Shown: positions 1 to 13,283 of the stretch, in pieces
Position numbering within the stretch: the stretch's first letter is position 1
Layout: every line of letters starts with the position of its first letter
Source of the DNA: Edolisoma coerulescens
Lineage: Eukaryota; Chordata; Aves; Passeriformes; Campephagidae
Reading direction: 5' to 3'
Assembly: GCA_013397115.1 (NCBI GenBank)
Contig: VWZW01001682.1
Location: 124,510 to 188,509, forward strand
Length of the DNA stretch: 64,000 bases
The notes under the pieces: generated by a model
Database searches by the model: none
What the model was told of the DNA's origin: nothing
What the model saw: only the letters and a program-made list of their open reading frames with translations
Position numbers and translations under genes: made by a program

Positions 1-1979
1 TGGGATGTTACCTGGGCTTTAAAGCTCCTGTGCTGCTTCTGCTGGGAGACTCTGGTCTCTGTCTGCCCTTCTTCAGCTGCCCTGGTCCCTCCCAAGTGTT
101 TCCAGCCCCTTTGTGGCAGTGCTGATGCTGTTGGTGATGATCTCAGTAGCCACTACCTAAGAACTCTGCAGTTTTCATCTTCCAGTGCAAATTTTGGTAA
201 GGTAACAAAGTAAAATGCTTCTCATAATCCAAGAAAGTGAAAGGAGCTCTTCCCGTATTACTAACACGAAGTACCTCAGTGAAAACAAGGGCACTATAGA
301 CTGTTTTCTTGTCCTTCAATAATATCAACAGCTTTGGCAGCAAACAATACTTCTAATAGAAAAGATCAAGCTAAACATAGGGGTTGCTGTCTTTTTCTCC
401 TACACAGACTTGGATTTTGTTTCCTCTTTGTACCCAGGAGATTATTAATTCAGTATGGTATAGTGTCCTAAAAGTGCAAAATATTTAATTCTTAATTTTC
501 AGAATTTTTTTTAAAAGTCAAAATTCAAATTCTGAGCTGTCTCTCAGCTCCACTTCTGTTTCCCAATTGACATCTGTGTTTCCTTTTTGAAATGAAAGGA
601 CAAGAAGGGCATAACTCCTCTTGACCCAAGCTAAAGTAATTTATTTATCCACTGGTCTGAGAAGTCTACTGTTTTTATAACTTCTGTAATATAAATAACG
701 ATACTGGCAACAAATCTGAGGAAGAATGAAAATCAAACTTTTCACACCGTGTGTGTTTTATCGAGTGATTTTTACTTCTTTGTTTTAGAACATCTCGGAG
801 TTCAATTGTGTGTAGTTACACGTGGGCAATGAAAAGACAATTTGCAGCCCCAGAAGTCTGCAGTCTAAATATAGCACGAGGGAGAACAGCTGGACACTGC
901 AGCAGCACAGGCGCTCTAGGAATGAGTGAAATAATTGTGATTGCTGTAATAAGGGGTGGTCACAGCACACCAGCTGTCTCACCACCATGAAGCAAAGTTT
1001 CAACTGGATCAGGTATTCATGAGTTTAGCTTCTCTGGTTTACTGTCCTGACCCTTGCAAGTGAATTTCTTACTTGGCAGAGGGGTAAATTATTGGTGGCT
1101 GAAATAACAAGAGGATGTATCTTGGCAGTGTGGTTGAGAAGAGTCTGAAGATAAGAGGATGACAACAAACAAAACTGTTGATGTGTCTTTAGAAGAACTG
1201 TGACGTTCTTTGAACTAGTTGAGTTAATCTGCATTTATGCTTCATGGTAACACATGATAAAACTGGAATTGGAGAGATTTGTAGCAAAATGCAAGGGAAC
1301 AGCTTATTTAACATAATGGTCTGGGTATGGATGGATTAAAAATACTTTGCAGGCAAAGCTTTGTTGCCATTCGTGGTTCAGTTTGCAGTGCTTACAGGTT
1401 CCTTGGTTGATCATGTCCTGTACAACTGATGCTGGAATAAAATATATTTGTCTATGTCAGATGAAGGCTAAATTTAGTACTGAATTAGTCTGATTGTCTC
1501 TCTCCCCTATCTGCTCTGCAAACATCCATCTGTAATCAGAGTTAAATGCATTGCAGAGCCATGTCTTTTGTGTCATGGTGAGCAGTTATTAGTTGTCTCT
1601 TTCACAATTTTTGAGGCAATTTTTGTACAGCAGATGAATAAGATTTGTACATCCAGAGTGTAGCACCAGGTACACCTGCTAACTATTCCTGGTGGTGTTT
1701 ACCTTTGTGCAGGTTGTTTATTTACTATTAGTTTAGTAGTTTAATGACTTTAATGAGTAAAATGCCTTAAATAGTATGATTGCATGTCTAATTAGGCATT
1801 TGGATGAAGAAGTCTTGTAGCCTTCTGAAACATAGACACTTCCATCTCTCACCTCTGCAAATAGTGTTGCATACACAGTCTTACAGAAGTATGAATTTCT
1901 TTCCTTTCAAATAACTCTGATTCAACATTCAAAAGAAATATTTTGTGGCAAGTGCATTTTAGAAGACAAATGGAATGTG

Positions 1980-2063
1980 TTTTTTTTTTTGTTTTTTTTT
2001 TGTTTTTTTTTTTTTTTTTTTGTGTTTTTTTTTTTGTTTTGTTTTGTTTTGGTTTTTTTTTTT
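1980..2063. repeat. T/G-rich low-complexity tract
   Basis: About 84 bases consist of runs of T (up to about 17) interrupted by single Gs, ending in TTTTG-type units before TTTCAGCTG. Only T and G occur. It is probably slippage-prone and length-variable. It could be the degenerated poly-A tail of an antisense retroposon, but no element body is recognisable beside it. The TTTCAG at its 3' end resembles a splice acceptor, but no coding frame follows. Confidence 0.9.
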
Positions 2064-3671
2064 CAGCTGTTTTAGGACAAGGTATTTCAGCCTTAAACCC
2101 TTGAATTTCTTCCGATAAGTCTCATGCCTTAAAAATGAACATTTGAAAATGATTTTGTAGATGTTAGTAGATTATTTGCTTATTCTAATGTCATACAAGG
2201 AAAAGTGTAAGACATTAATGTGAGTATTCACAATACACATCCTGAATTACAATGTTTGCTTCTCTCAAACTAAAAATTATAAAGACATCATGTGACTCTA
2301 GGGATAAAAAGCAGAGCATTGACTGCTTCAAGCTATTTCTACTGAATACCGTTATTTTCCTCTTGCAAGTCAAAGCAAGCAGGACTGCAGATCCCAGTGA
2401 AATCTGAGTTCCAGGGACTTACAGCTTCCTACTGCACCTCTCCTTTAATCAAAAGGAAGAAAGTAGGAACATCACAGTAAAGGACAAGGTCTTGATGGAC
2501 AGAGATTTCTCATGATGTGGCTGACTTTGGAGAGTAACCTGTTTCATTCCAAATACTTTTGACAAGTTTCATAAAAAAGCCATTATTGTTAATATGGAAT
2601 ATCAGGCTATGACTGGTTGTTACTGCTATCCTGAATTCTAAAATTTTTGTGCTGTTTGTGCTAAGAATATGAATATAGATAAATCTTTTACTGTAAACTT
2701 TCAGACATTTTCGATTTTAAATTCACTGGGTTTGCTACTCTGTATTTTTCAATGAATTTCAAAATGCTGTGACATTTGAGAACAATTGGAGGAAAAAAGT
2801 ATGTTGCCCTTTATTGCAAAACAGTAATTCTGCACTTTTGCTTAGGTTTATATTTGCATTAAAAGAAATGTTAATTCTTGCATTAAAAGCTGGACCATTC
2901 TGAAACTGCAAATGCACTGTAAAGAGGACAGAAATATTATATAACTTAGACAGAAAAGGCAGAAATGGCTTTGAAATTGCAGGTACACTGAAGAGGCGAA
3001 GCTTCCAAGCTGAAATTGTACTGACATTTAGCAATGGGCTTGCATCATGATTTGTTTTTATATAAGCAAACTTTAAAGTTATTTCTCAGAATCTTTCTGC
3101 TTAAATTGGATTTTATGACCCCTTTATTCTTGAACATAAACTGCCTTGCTAACTGGAGAGTAATTAATAGAATGAGCAGATCTGCCCAAACTTTTTACAA
3201 AACTTCAGCAGTTCCAATGAAATTGTATGAATTGAGGCTATCATCTTTATTTGATACGTGACTGATGAGGAAACAAAACATCATCCCAGCAGGCAGTTTA
3301 GGAAGAGAAAAATGTGTATTTTATAGTAATTCTTGTATTAAAAACCTAAAAGTAATTTTTGCCTCTCTTTATTGGTTTGGAATAAGGGTATTTCCCCTGT
3401 AGTTTAGTGTGCTATCCTTAAAAAGGGGGAGGTTTCTGTAAGGATCAAGAAAAATGGGAAACTAGAAGACAGTGTTTAACATATTTCAGGGCAGAATAAA
3501 ATATTTTACAACTTCATCATTTTTCTGCATAAAAACTTCTAATAAGTTTCAGTCCCTTGTAACTCTGATCAATATCTGACAGCTGTATTTACTGCATGCT
3601 CTTCTAATTTTCGTGTGGGTAGGGTATAAAATCTGCATATCTCCTCCATTCAGCAGGTTTTTCCAACAAGG

Positions 3672-3695
3672 CTTGCTCCATGCATATGGAGCAAG
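3672..3695. repeat. Perfect inverted repeat, 10-bp stem with 4-base loop
   Basis: CTTGCTCCAT at 3672-3681 is followed by GCAT and by its exact reverse complement ATGGAGCAAG at 3686-3695. The pairing stops at both outer edges. No gene, terminator or mobile-element end is associated with it. It may be chance. Confidence 0.6.
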
Positions 3696-6600
3696 AATCC
3701 TTAAAAAAACATACAAAAACATGACTTTCTTTGCACTTGCTAGAATAAATATACTTTTAAAAAATATATGAGTGTATTACAATCTATGTTAAGTCTGTCA
3801 AAAGTGCCTGAACTAAACTGGCAGGAACAGAGATGCTACAGAACTTAATGCTGGTTCCAAGAGTTTGCTAATCAGGTGTGCAGCCTCAGCTTCAGCAAAT
3901 GGTTAAGAGAGTGATTTGTATTTCAAATGCAATTATAAGTAGGTTTCTGTGTGTGTACTACATGTTACTTACACACAGAGTAGCTGCTCTGCCTTTGATC
4001 TCTCTGTTTCCGATGGAGAGAAAGCTGGTTGCAAGAGTAAATGTTCATGTAAAAACACACACTTGTTTAAATACAGTACATTTTGCTGACCTTAATGGTG
4101 ACTTTACTGTAAAATGCTGATGGCATTGCATTTTAGCTTTTGTGTATGTTTAAATAATCAATTAGTTTTTTAATATTCAGGCTTTATATTTTACCTGGTT
4201 TCTTGGAATACTGATCATGCATTCAAACTCTCCCTTGCCTCTTTGTCCCTTCCTGGTATACCTGGACATATGAAACAAGACCTACTCTGAGGTAGCAGTG
4301 TCACATCTGCCGTGCAAAGTGTTTAACCTTTTACCACAACTTGGTTCTCATATAAGTGGTGTTTTATGCCCATTTTTCAAGAGATTAATTTTGCTTTGCT
4401 CGTTGTCAGAGAGCTGTTGAGTCTCACAGTGCTTACAATCATAGTGCCAGCAAATTTCTCAGTTTTGAAAGTTGCTTATGCCATGGCTGAGCAGAGATGT
4501 GTCACACATCCTGTCTTGCTGTAATAACGTGATGTGTTTGTTGCAACACAGAGTTCTGTTGTGTGTCTCGAGCCTCAAGGAAGCAGTTTTTACCAACTCC
4601 ATTCATGCAGTGATGTGGATTTTCTTCTGTATGTGCATGAAATCCAAATGAGCAGTCAGTTTAAGTGTGTGTGCCTCCACAAGAACCGTTTCATTAAACA
4701 AAGGTTAAATCAACAAAATGTTGTGGGAAGAGAAAATTGCAATTATTAAACATTGCTTGTTTTGTCCAAAGCAATGATAGAAAACTGAATCTATAATATG
4801 AAATCCATAGAACCAAGACAATCAATTGGAATAATATTTCATCCAAAATGTCTAAGAATTCTTAAATAGTTTTCTGGCTATTTGTCACAAATTCTGCATA
4901 TCTGTGCATAGACCATGGGTGGGAATTTCTTGGAGCGTGTCCTTTGATGTGCTACAGGAGACTTGAGGGAGCTCAGGAGCTTCTGTTGCTTTGGATTGCT
5001 CCCTGTTGGTAAAGTCCTCAGGTAGGAAAATGTAAATAGATCGTTTGTAATCTGCTTACAAGCCTTGGTCTAAGCTGAACTGCAGGTCCAGCAGGAGGTT
5101 TTAACACTAGCAAATTGTCTCTAAGCATTAACTGTCTATACAAAGATTTCTGGCCCTTTGAAATGAGCCCAAACTGGAAACATCACGGTAGAAAGAGTTG
5201 CTTCAAATCTATAGAAACAAACTGAATTCCTTTGCCAGTTTTTAGTGAAGGTGGCTTATGATTGTAGTAAAATGTTATAATAATTGCAAATTACTAAAAC
5301 CATCTCTTCTTGCTTAATAACATTTTCTGTCTTTATCAATAATAAATGCCACTGTCAACATTCTAATGGTTGTTAATACATAGTTTTAAATGATAGTGGT
5401 ATAAACAATGCAGAGAAGTGAGATGTGCTTTTTTTTCCTATGGTTTATCAAGCAACTATCTCACTGGCATTTTAAAATTCTTTTTTAAAAGCATGATTTG
5501 TTGAAATAGAATGGACTAGTTCAGTGTTAATAGTGGCATAAAGGCATCATTAGCTATTTCACTCTGTCAGCTATTTTCAGAGGGCAAGGGTTTTATGACA
5601 TTTCATTCCCCAGCTGTCATAGCTTTTGCTCAAGGAGGGTTTCTAAAACAGATAATATTATGATGAATTAAAATTATAAATTATGAAGACATAAGAATGG
5701 ATACCCTGAGTGCAGAACATGCATTTGGTTTAGAGGAGATCTGCCTCTGTGGGAGTTTTCCTGTAGGTTCTAAGTGACCTATAATTTATAGTTATCTCAC
5801 AAATACTCTTTAGTATTTTGAAAACATACTGTCATAAAAATTTACTTGCATTTTCAGAATACATAATTCTGTTTAGGCTGCTTTTTTTTCCTATATCTGG
5901 AACCTGGGCTTGTAGTAGCTGGTCCTGCATAACTCTGTACCCTTAGCACAGACTAAATATGTTTGTATAGAGACCATGGAAGAAAACTACCTGTTCTCTA
6001 AAGATGTGTGATCTGCTTTGCTTGGTTTTGTTTTCTGGGTTTCTGGTGGTAGATTTTTATCTCGATTTTTTAAATTTTAGGCATACTATTTGGAGAAGCT
6101 GTTCCCAAGCTTTTCTGTTTTGAAGGAAGCAAGATGTGCAGTACCAGTACAAACTGCTGGTCGTTCATCCTTGTGATGGTAGAGTTAAAATATGCTGGTG
6201 CACATTAGGAAGTCAGTATTTATCAGAAGTGGTTTGGTATTATCTGGCTGTTGTAGTTCTTTTATGATTAAACTTTACAGAACTGTGACAGTCATAGTTT
6301 CAGGTGGCTCATGCACTAAGATTTCTAGAGCTTTAAGATACTGCATTTGACAGACTTTGCCAGCTGTTAATCTGGGAAATGATTAAAGCATCTTGGATGA
6401 GTGTAGATAAACTTTCTGATGATATCATTAGTGTGGAAATGTAATCCCCTTGAGGAAAAAAACCATGGCAGCGTTAGTGACATGGAATTATGTGAAGCAC
6501 AGCTTAGAGGGTATAAATAGACAATATAGAGAAAAATGTTTAGCTATCCAAAGGCTTAAAATATTGATGTTCTCACTCCTTTGGTATTCATGGAGAGCTC

Positions 6601-7504
6601 TGGATTATAAGGCCTGATCCTAAACATAGCGGGGTAAAAAAGAAATTTTTCTTGTCTTCAATAGGGTGTGAAACAGGTTGTATATAAGCTTCTGAAGTTT
6701 CCTCATTGCTATGAATGTTATTTAATACAATAATTGTTCCTTGTTGTTCTTACTCTGCAAAATTTCATTTCTTTTGCCCTAAGCATCCTTGCTTCAAAAT
6801 GTTCCATGTGATTAAGTCTGATTCTGAGACCTTCAAGAATTTGTAAAATATACTTTTAGCAATTAAAACTAAATTGAAGCAATTTCACCCTCCAGTCATA
6901 ATTCAACCATGATGTTGTCAAGTTTTAGTTTACCTTTTCATCTGAGATACCCAAATATTTATGCTAGTCTTATCAGGAAAATAATTTTTAAAAATTCTTC
7001 CAGATGACTGTTATTTCCTATGCTGCTGCTTTCCCATTGAGGATACTGTAGTACTGAACTCAGCCTCTGCATTTAGCCAGAGCAAAAGTGGAATGTTTAA
7101 GGTCGACTGCTGTATCAGGTTCTGGGAAATCTATTATCAGGCAGAACATTTCACAGTTCAGTAAACTCCAAATTAATTACATTGATGGTACATGAATACC
7201 AAAAGAAAGTGAGCGTAATTAATGCTACTTCAGCAAACATCAGAGGAAATATTAGTGATTTCCAACTGATGATAATGCTAATGTGTTATATAAAAGTATT
7301 TTATTAGAAATGGTATAATGCTGTCTCTTGCAGTGCCTGTGTAATGTGCCAGTTTATTAATTTAAACATGTTTTTATTGGCAATTTAAGATTATATCAGC
7401 ATGCAAATGTATTTTAATATAGTCTTAATTACATGCAGTTCCCTTGCAGGACACTTTAGATGTGAGGACAGACAAATCTGAAATGAAATAGGAACACATA
7501 TGAA

Positions 7505-9240
7505 GATATTGGAAGACAGCAAATCTGCTACCTTAGACTTGTGGAGGGCAGACTTTGGCCTCTTTAGGAGACTGGTTGATATAGTCCCTTAGAAGGCATT
7601 CCTGAAGGGCAAGGAAGTCCAGGAAGGATGGACATTCTTCAAGAATGAAATCTTAAAGGCACAGGAGCTGGCTGAGCCTGTGTGCCAAAAGATGAGCGGG
7701 TGGGGAAGACTGTCCTGGCTGAACAGAGAGCTTTGGCTGGAATGCAGGAAAATAAATAGAGGGTTTATGCCCTTTGGAAAATGGGATAGGGAACTCAGGA
7801 GGACTGCAGGGATGTCATGAGGTTATGCAGGAAGAAAATTGATGGGTCAAATCCTGACTACTGCCATAAAAGATAATTAAAGAATGTTTCTATAAAGACG
7901 TTGATGACAAAAAGGAGGCCTAAGGTGACTCTCCATCCTTTATTGGATGTGAGGGAAAACATGGGGACTAAGTGTGAGGAAAAGGCTGAAGTATGAATGC
8001 CTTCTTTGCCTGTCTTTAATAGTAAGACCAGTTGTTCTCCAGGTACCCAGGCCCCTGAGCTGGAATGGAGGATTGGGGAACAGAGTGGAGCCCCCATAAT
8101 CCAAGGGGAAATGGTCAGCAACCAGCAACCTCCCACACCACTGAAACACACAGACTATGGGTCCAGGTGGGACCCACCCAAGGGTATTGGGGAGCTCATG
8201 GAAGCACTCATTGGGCCACTTTCCTTTATTTATCTTATCCGTGGCTGGAGACTGCAAGTTGGCAAATGTGGTGCCCATCTACAAGATGGGTGGGAATGAG
8301 GATCCTAGGAAAGTCAGGCTTGTCAGTGTGACCTTGGAGCCAGGGAAGGTCACGGAACAGATCATCTCAAGTGCCCCCACGTGGCAGGTGCAGGACAACC
8401 AGGGATCAGGCCCAGTCAGTGTGGGCCAGTTTATGCAAGACAGCCTCATCTCCTTCTGTGACAAGGCAACCCCTTAGTGGATGAGGTGGTGCTTGTTGTC
8501 TGTCTGGGCTTCAGGAAAGCCTTTTGACACCATTTCCTGCAGAATTCTCCTGGAAAAGCTGGCTGCTCTTGGCTAGGGTGGGTGTACTCCTTGCTGGATG
8601 AAATACTGGCTGGGTGGCTGGGCCCGGAGAGTGGTGGGGAATGGAATTACATCCAGCTGGGGCTGGTCACCAGTGGTGTTCTCCTGGGATCTGTGGTGGG
8701 GCCAGTCGTTTATCAATGATCTAATGAAGGGGTTGAGGGTAGCTCAGTCAGTTTCAGATGACTCCAGGATGGGTAGGAATGTTGTTTTTCTGGAGGGCAG
8801 GAAGGCTCTGCAGAGGGGTCTGGAGCACAAGTCTCATGAGGAGCAGCTGGGGGTGTTTAGCCTGAAGAAAAGGAAACTCGGGGGGACCTTATGGCTCTCT
8901 CCAACTACCTGGCAGGAAGGTGTAGCCGGGGGAGGGATTGTTATTTTATCTTCTCTCATGTAACTAGTGACAGGATGAGAGGAAATGGCTTCAAGTTGTG
9001 CCATGGGAGGTTTAGAAGGGATATCAGGAAAACCTTCTTCACTAAAAGGGCTCCAGAGCTCCCTGGGAGCAGGCTGCCCAGGGAAAAAGTGGAGTTGCCA
9101 TCCCTGGAGGTATTTATAAGATGTGTAGATGTGGCACTGAGGGACGTGGGTTAGTGGTGGTTTGGACAGTGCTGGGTTAATGGTCGAACCTGATGACATT
9201 AAAGGTATTTCCCAACCTAAACTATTCTATGATTCTCTAT
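7505..9240 (+). mobile_element. CR1 LINE, 5'-truncated and internally deleted, sense to CACNA2D3
   Basis: The stretch follows the avian CR1 non-LTR retrotransposon from the region before the reverse transcriptase to the 3' end. Landmarks in order: GCAGACTTTGGCCTCTTTAG near 7550; ACTGCC-ATAAAAGATAAT near 7860; a segment reading ANVVPIYKMGG near 8258-8290; the TTTTGACACCATTTCCTGCA segment near 8521 (the old SKAFDTVS motif); TCATGAGGAGCAGCTGGGGG near 8834; and a terminus at about 9205-9240 carrying CCCAACCTAAACTATTCTAT then GATTCT. CR1 inserts by target-primed reverse transcription and usually truncates at the 5' end, as seen here (about 1.7 kb of a roughly 4.5-kb element). About half a kilobase of the usual sequence is missing near 8817. 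Many indels and stops show that it is inactive and old. It is richer in G and C than its surroundings. Confidence 0.92.
7860..9154 (+). pseudogene. Decayed CR1 ORF2 (reverse transcriptase) remnant
   Basis: Pieces of the CR1 reverse transcriptase are readable in shifted frames. At 8157-8477 the frame gives MGPGGTHPRVL, then LANVVPIYK, a PGK(V)TEQ segment and LISFCDKATP, ending in TAG where the intact protein continues. At 8598-8963 it gives WARRVVGNGITSSW (family pattern: QRVVVNG..SSW), INDLMKGL (family pattern: INDL) and SDDSRMG where the catalytic FADD box should be. The PQGSVLGPVLFN-like segment is broken by base changes and a short deletion around 8680-8712. Beyond 8817 the reading jumps to the ORF end (HKSHEEQLGVFSLKKRKL). 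An intact copy would nick DNA and reverse-transcribe its own RNA. This one has multiple stops and frameshifts and no complete domain. Confidence 0.85.
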
Positions 9241-11557
9241 CTTCTTGGGTTTATAGTGCAGCATTAAGAGCTGATGCTATCTCAAAACACCATCTGTAAT
9301 TCAGTGACATTTACACTAAAATATGCCATTAATGGTATTATGCCTTCTACTGTTTACAATAGAAGCCATAATGAATTCCTCCCTGCCTATTGTAGAGTAC
9401 TGTAAGAGCAGCCACTGTAAAACAAGCTGTCGGCATCCAAAATGCAGTTTCTCACCCAGAAACAATGTAATAAGAAAAATAATTAGATTCTGTGATTAGC
9501 AGAACACAGTGAAATTATATAAGGTGGTTTTGAATTTTTTTTGCAGACGTTAGCACTTTATAAATTTGCATTGGAATCTTATTTCAGCCAGTAAGACTGA
9601 CTTTCAAGCAACAGTAAGCAGGGTATAGTTAACCACTGAAGCAGAAATTTAGAGTCAATGAGTAATTATTAAGAGCTTTCCAGAATATTAGCTGTTTCAG
9701 TTGCTGCAGTGATGGAATAGTCCATTAGATATTTCTGTTTCTGGCACCTCCTGAGAATTGATTCTGATACAAAACAATGAGCCACTTTGATCAATACTGT
9801 AATTACTCTTATTGATGGATTGTTTTACAATGATAGTCATCACTGCAATGTGTCTGCTCAGGAGGCATCAGGACTGTCCACTGCATGCAGTAATGCGCCA
9901 CAAATATCGGATTCAAATCAACACACTATTGAGACTGGGCTGACAAGCGTGAAATTAATTGTTCCACTTCATGTAAGACCTGCATTCTTCTTTTGAGAGA
10001 GTAATTTGTTGCTGTGTGTAGCCTGGGAACAGTACAGCTTCGGTGCCATGTTAGGTGTGGCTTTCTTGGTCTTTGTCTTTTCCCTGCAAGATCAGTTCTT
10101 TTACCCTTTCTAAGCGTAATCAAAGGAATTTGTGACTCAAGGGCTCTGGGAAAGTTCATATTCTTTCAAGTTTTTGAGGATGGAATTGCATATCTTGGTA
10201 AGAGAAAAATAATCATCCAAGCTATTGAAAGGTTTTAAAATACAGGAGTAGCACTGAGGCAAGGAAATTCAAAATCCTTGTATATGAAAGTATGGCAGAA
10301 CAAGATAAAGTTTGAAAACATTGTCAAACTGGTTGGTGTTTTTGTGTTTATTTTTTTTCATCTGAAATGTTGCATCATTACTACTGTGGTTTTTTAATGG
10401 ATATTCATACTAAAAATGTAATCTTCAAATTGCCTTGGTGGTAAAAGAGACTACATCCAGGGAGGGAAAATATTTAGAAACATAAATATAGATTTACTGT
10501 GCCACACCACTATGGTCTATTGATGGTTGGTTGGACAAATGGCTTATTAATTAATGGAAAATAAGTAATTAATTTATTGTGATAATGAAGTGACAGTTAT
10601 TAGTACAGCTCCCAAAATTGTGTTGCCCTTACACTTGCTCGTTTCTACTTTGAGGCTGTTAACTTTCAGGTTTAGGTTTCTTAAAAGAGTAATCATGATA
10701 TTAAAATACTTGAACTTAAAGGTTTTTAACTTTATCCTATTCCGCTTTGTCATTTTCTTTTTTGTGTAAGCTTTTCTCTCCCAAAGGAAAAGCCAGGGTT
10801 GTTTATTGCCAACTGGCACAGTGTGTGTGCACCCATGCATGTTTAATTTTACTGCATCTGTGTAAATTCTAACAAAATAAATTCATAGCTGGCTATTAGT
10901 GTACTGGTTTGAATATGGAAAATATAGAAAGAGCTGTGGAAATCAATGGACATTTCTCAATCTACCATTCTGTCTAATAGAGTCAGACTTAAATGTTTGA
11001 GGATGATGGTAATATTTCTGTTGTGAACAGCTGAGAATAACCTTCTTGCAGGAGTGCAGAGCCCAGCACAGAGTCCCTGATTTATTTTCATAAATATAAA
11101 AGCTCCTGTCAGTTATTGAAAAAGAGTCCTGTCCTACAGCTGCTATTCTCTCATCAGCACAGGAGACTGTCAATCTTTTTAAATACTGCTTATCTAGTTG
11201 ACCGTGGTGTTTTTTTTGTGATGGCAATTTCAGGGCTTTAGAGATACCTTGTGTAAAGTGATGGTGCTGAGGGGGTTTTACTTCTGAAGGGACTTGTTCA
11301 TTCTGTTTGTGCTACAACTGCTTCCTTATGCTCTTCCCAGGGAATCTTCCAGTGATGGAGCACTACCAACAGGTTTTTAGCATACCCTAAGCAGATGCAC
11401 AGATGACTTATTTTTCGAGAATATCACTTAACAGACAAACATTTTCTTCGTGCCCAAAAGAAGCTGTTGAAGGGCTTGAGTTGTACTCTGAGAGCTTTTA
11501 TCACACTGATACCATGCCTCACCTATGTCCTGTGTTTCACATTTGTGTCGTGTCTTA
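9241..11557 (+). other. CACNA2D3: CACNA2D3 intron between two CR1 copies: no gene recognised
   Basis: This is AT-rich sequence with frequent stops in every frame. Open frames of up to 94 codons occur (for example 10943-11227 on the minus strand), but none resembles a known protein. I find no splice-bounded exon, RNA gene or repeat that I can name. Confidence 0.55.
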
Positions 11558-11693
11558 GAGAATCACAGAATGGTTTGGGTTGGAAGGAACCTTAAAAATC
11601 ATTCAGTTCCAACCCCCTTGCCACAGGCAGGGACACCTCCCACTAGTCCAGCTTGCCCCAAGCACTGTCCAGCCTGGGCTGGCCTGATGCCTT
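11558..11693 (-). mobile_element. CR1 LINE 3' end fragment, antisense
   Basis: AGAATCACAGAATGGTTTGG at 11558 followed by GTTGGAAGGAACCTT is the reverse complement of the avian CR1 3' terminus, so the element reads on the minus strand with its 3' end at 11558. The match continues through CCACAGGCAGGGACACCTCC near 11621 and CCAGCCTGGGCTGGCCTGAT and then fades near 11693. About 135 bases remain, a heavily 5'-truncated copy with no coding content. Confidence 0.93.
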
Positions 11694-13283
11694 AGTGCTG
11701 AGCAGTAGCACAGTAACACACAGTGCTTGTCTCATCTACTGACTACCAAAATTCTGAGGCACTGATAATCTCACTATTATCTGTCAGCAAACATCACACA
11801 TCCTGTGTCTTGCTGAACCACTCTGGCCTCACCTTGCACCATTTAGGTGTTTGTAGTGTATATCAGCAAGACCAAAGACTCAAGTATTATTTAGACATGT
11901 TTTGTTTAAATCTGCTTTCCTATGTGGAAAGAAAGAAATATTTTGAATTGTATAAAATAACAGAAGAAAAATTTCAAATCTTTAATGAAATATTTGGCTC
12001 AAGATTTGTCTTGTGCTAATTGAGAGGATTTTTTTTTAACTTGTTTGGATGTTTGGTTCTTTTCTCCCTGCACCAGTTGAAGTTTATGCTGTCATCTGAA
12101 TTTCAAATTGCATTTCCAGGATGCAGGCATGAATCAAACACAAACAAAGGAAGCCCAGGGCCAGTTGTGGCTCAACTCTAGCAAATAGAAAAATCTGTCA
12201 GGGAAATTGAGCCTTGTGCTCTCTTTTTCTTATCTGTGCTGCAGCATTCATCAGGGAACTTATGCTTTCAAATATATCTTGAGACAAAACTTTTGAATTT
12301 CAATTGATTTTTTAATTTTTTTATAAAATTCACATTTATATATCTGTCAAAAATCATGCACAGAAGTTTGCACACAAATTATTCAACTATGGCGGTTCTT
12401 CCATGAATTAAAAAGAAAAAAGAAGACATCTTCCCCCTACACACCAAACTTTCTTTTTTTGAAACTCATTATTTTTTTGTTGAGCTTTGACTTGTTCTTT
12501 GAAATTGTTTTTTTGCAATGAACTCACTGAAATCTAGCATTTATCTTTAATTCATCCCTAGGCTAAACACACAACAAAGCTCTTTGCTGAAGATAGATCA
12601 TGCCAGAACAACAGAAATGTATCAGACAGTTCCCTAGGTCAGAAACTCAAAGAACTGCTGCTTGCTGACTTTCCAAAATATAACAGATATTTTATTGATC
12701 TGTCTCCTTCTTAATTACCATAATCCTGTCTGCTTTATTGCTATTATGGTGTATGATCTGTGATCACTCAAGTTTTATTTTATCTAGGGTATCAAATATA
12801 ATACACCCTCAGCCACTTACAGTTTTAAGATTGTTTCTACATGTATTGATTTTTGAGCTTGTTTTATTAAATTGCAAGGAGAAGAAATTCAAAAGCTTGC
12901 TTGCTTGATAGATGTTTACAAGTTTAGTTTCTTGTAGGATAGAAAGCAATACAAAGAAGAAAAAGACAATCAAAGTGCATGATTTGCTTTTAGAGATGAA
13001 AGGACCAGGCATCCTGAGGTGTGTTGCTGTTGCCCCACCGATCTAGATAACAGCTGCTTATCTTCAGTCTGGACAGCTTCACCTGAGCCAGAAATTTTCT
13101 GGGCAGAGAACATCATCCCCCTGCTTGAATGTCAAGTAATGCTTTCCATTTCTGAAAGGCAGAAATGAGTTTCCTTATTGAAATTCTCTGAGATGCTCAC
13201 TTTTGGCGGGGTCTTGTACTTGAACTGTGTTCCACAGCTTTTTTGCTACTTCAGGTTTGTCTTTTGTGTAAGGTTTTGTGCTG

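Larger units (their letters stand above)
1..7504 (+). other. CACNA2D3: CACNA2D3 intron, distal upstream part: AT-rich, no gene recognised
   Basis: This stretch is dense in stops in all frames. The short open frames here have no recognisable protein and no plausible flanking splice sites. It holds the T/G-rich simple repeat near 2.0 kb and a perfect 10-bp hairpin at 3672-3695, both listed separately. I see no CR1 signature. The intron assignment is an inference from the downstream exon on the same strand. A gene boundary further upstream cannot be excluded from this window alone. Confidence 0.6.

Noticed and set aside
2056..2075. TTTTTTCAG after the T/G tract as a splice acceptor
   Set aside because: No open frame with a recognisable protein follows. 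T-rich tracts ending in CAG are frequent in such sequence.
7858..9199. Minus-strand open frames of 61-121 codons over the long CR1
   Set aside because: Complement of a decayed sense CR1, with no similarity to proteins of their own.
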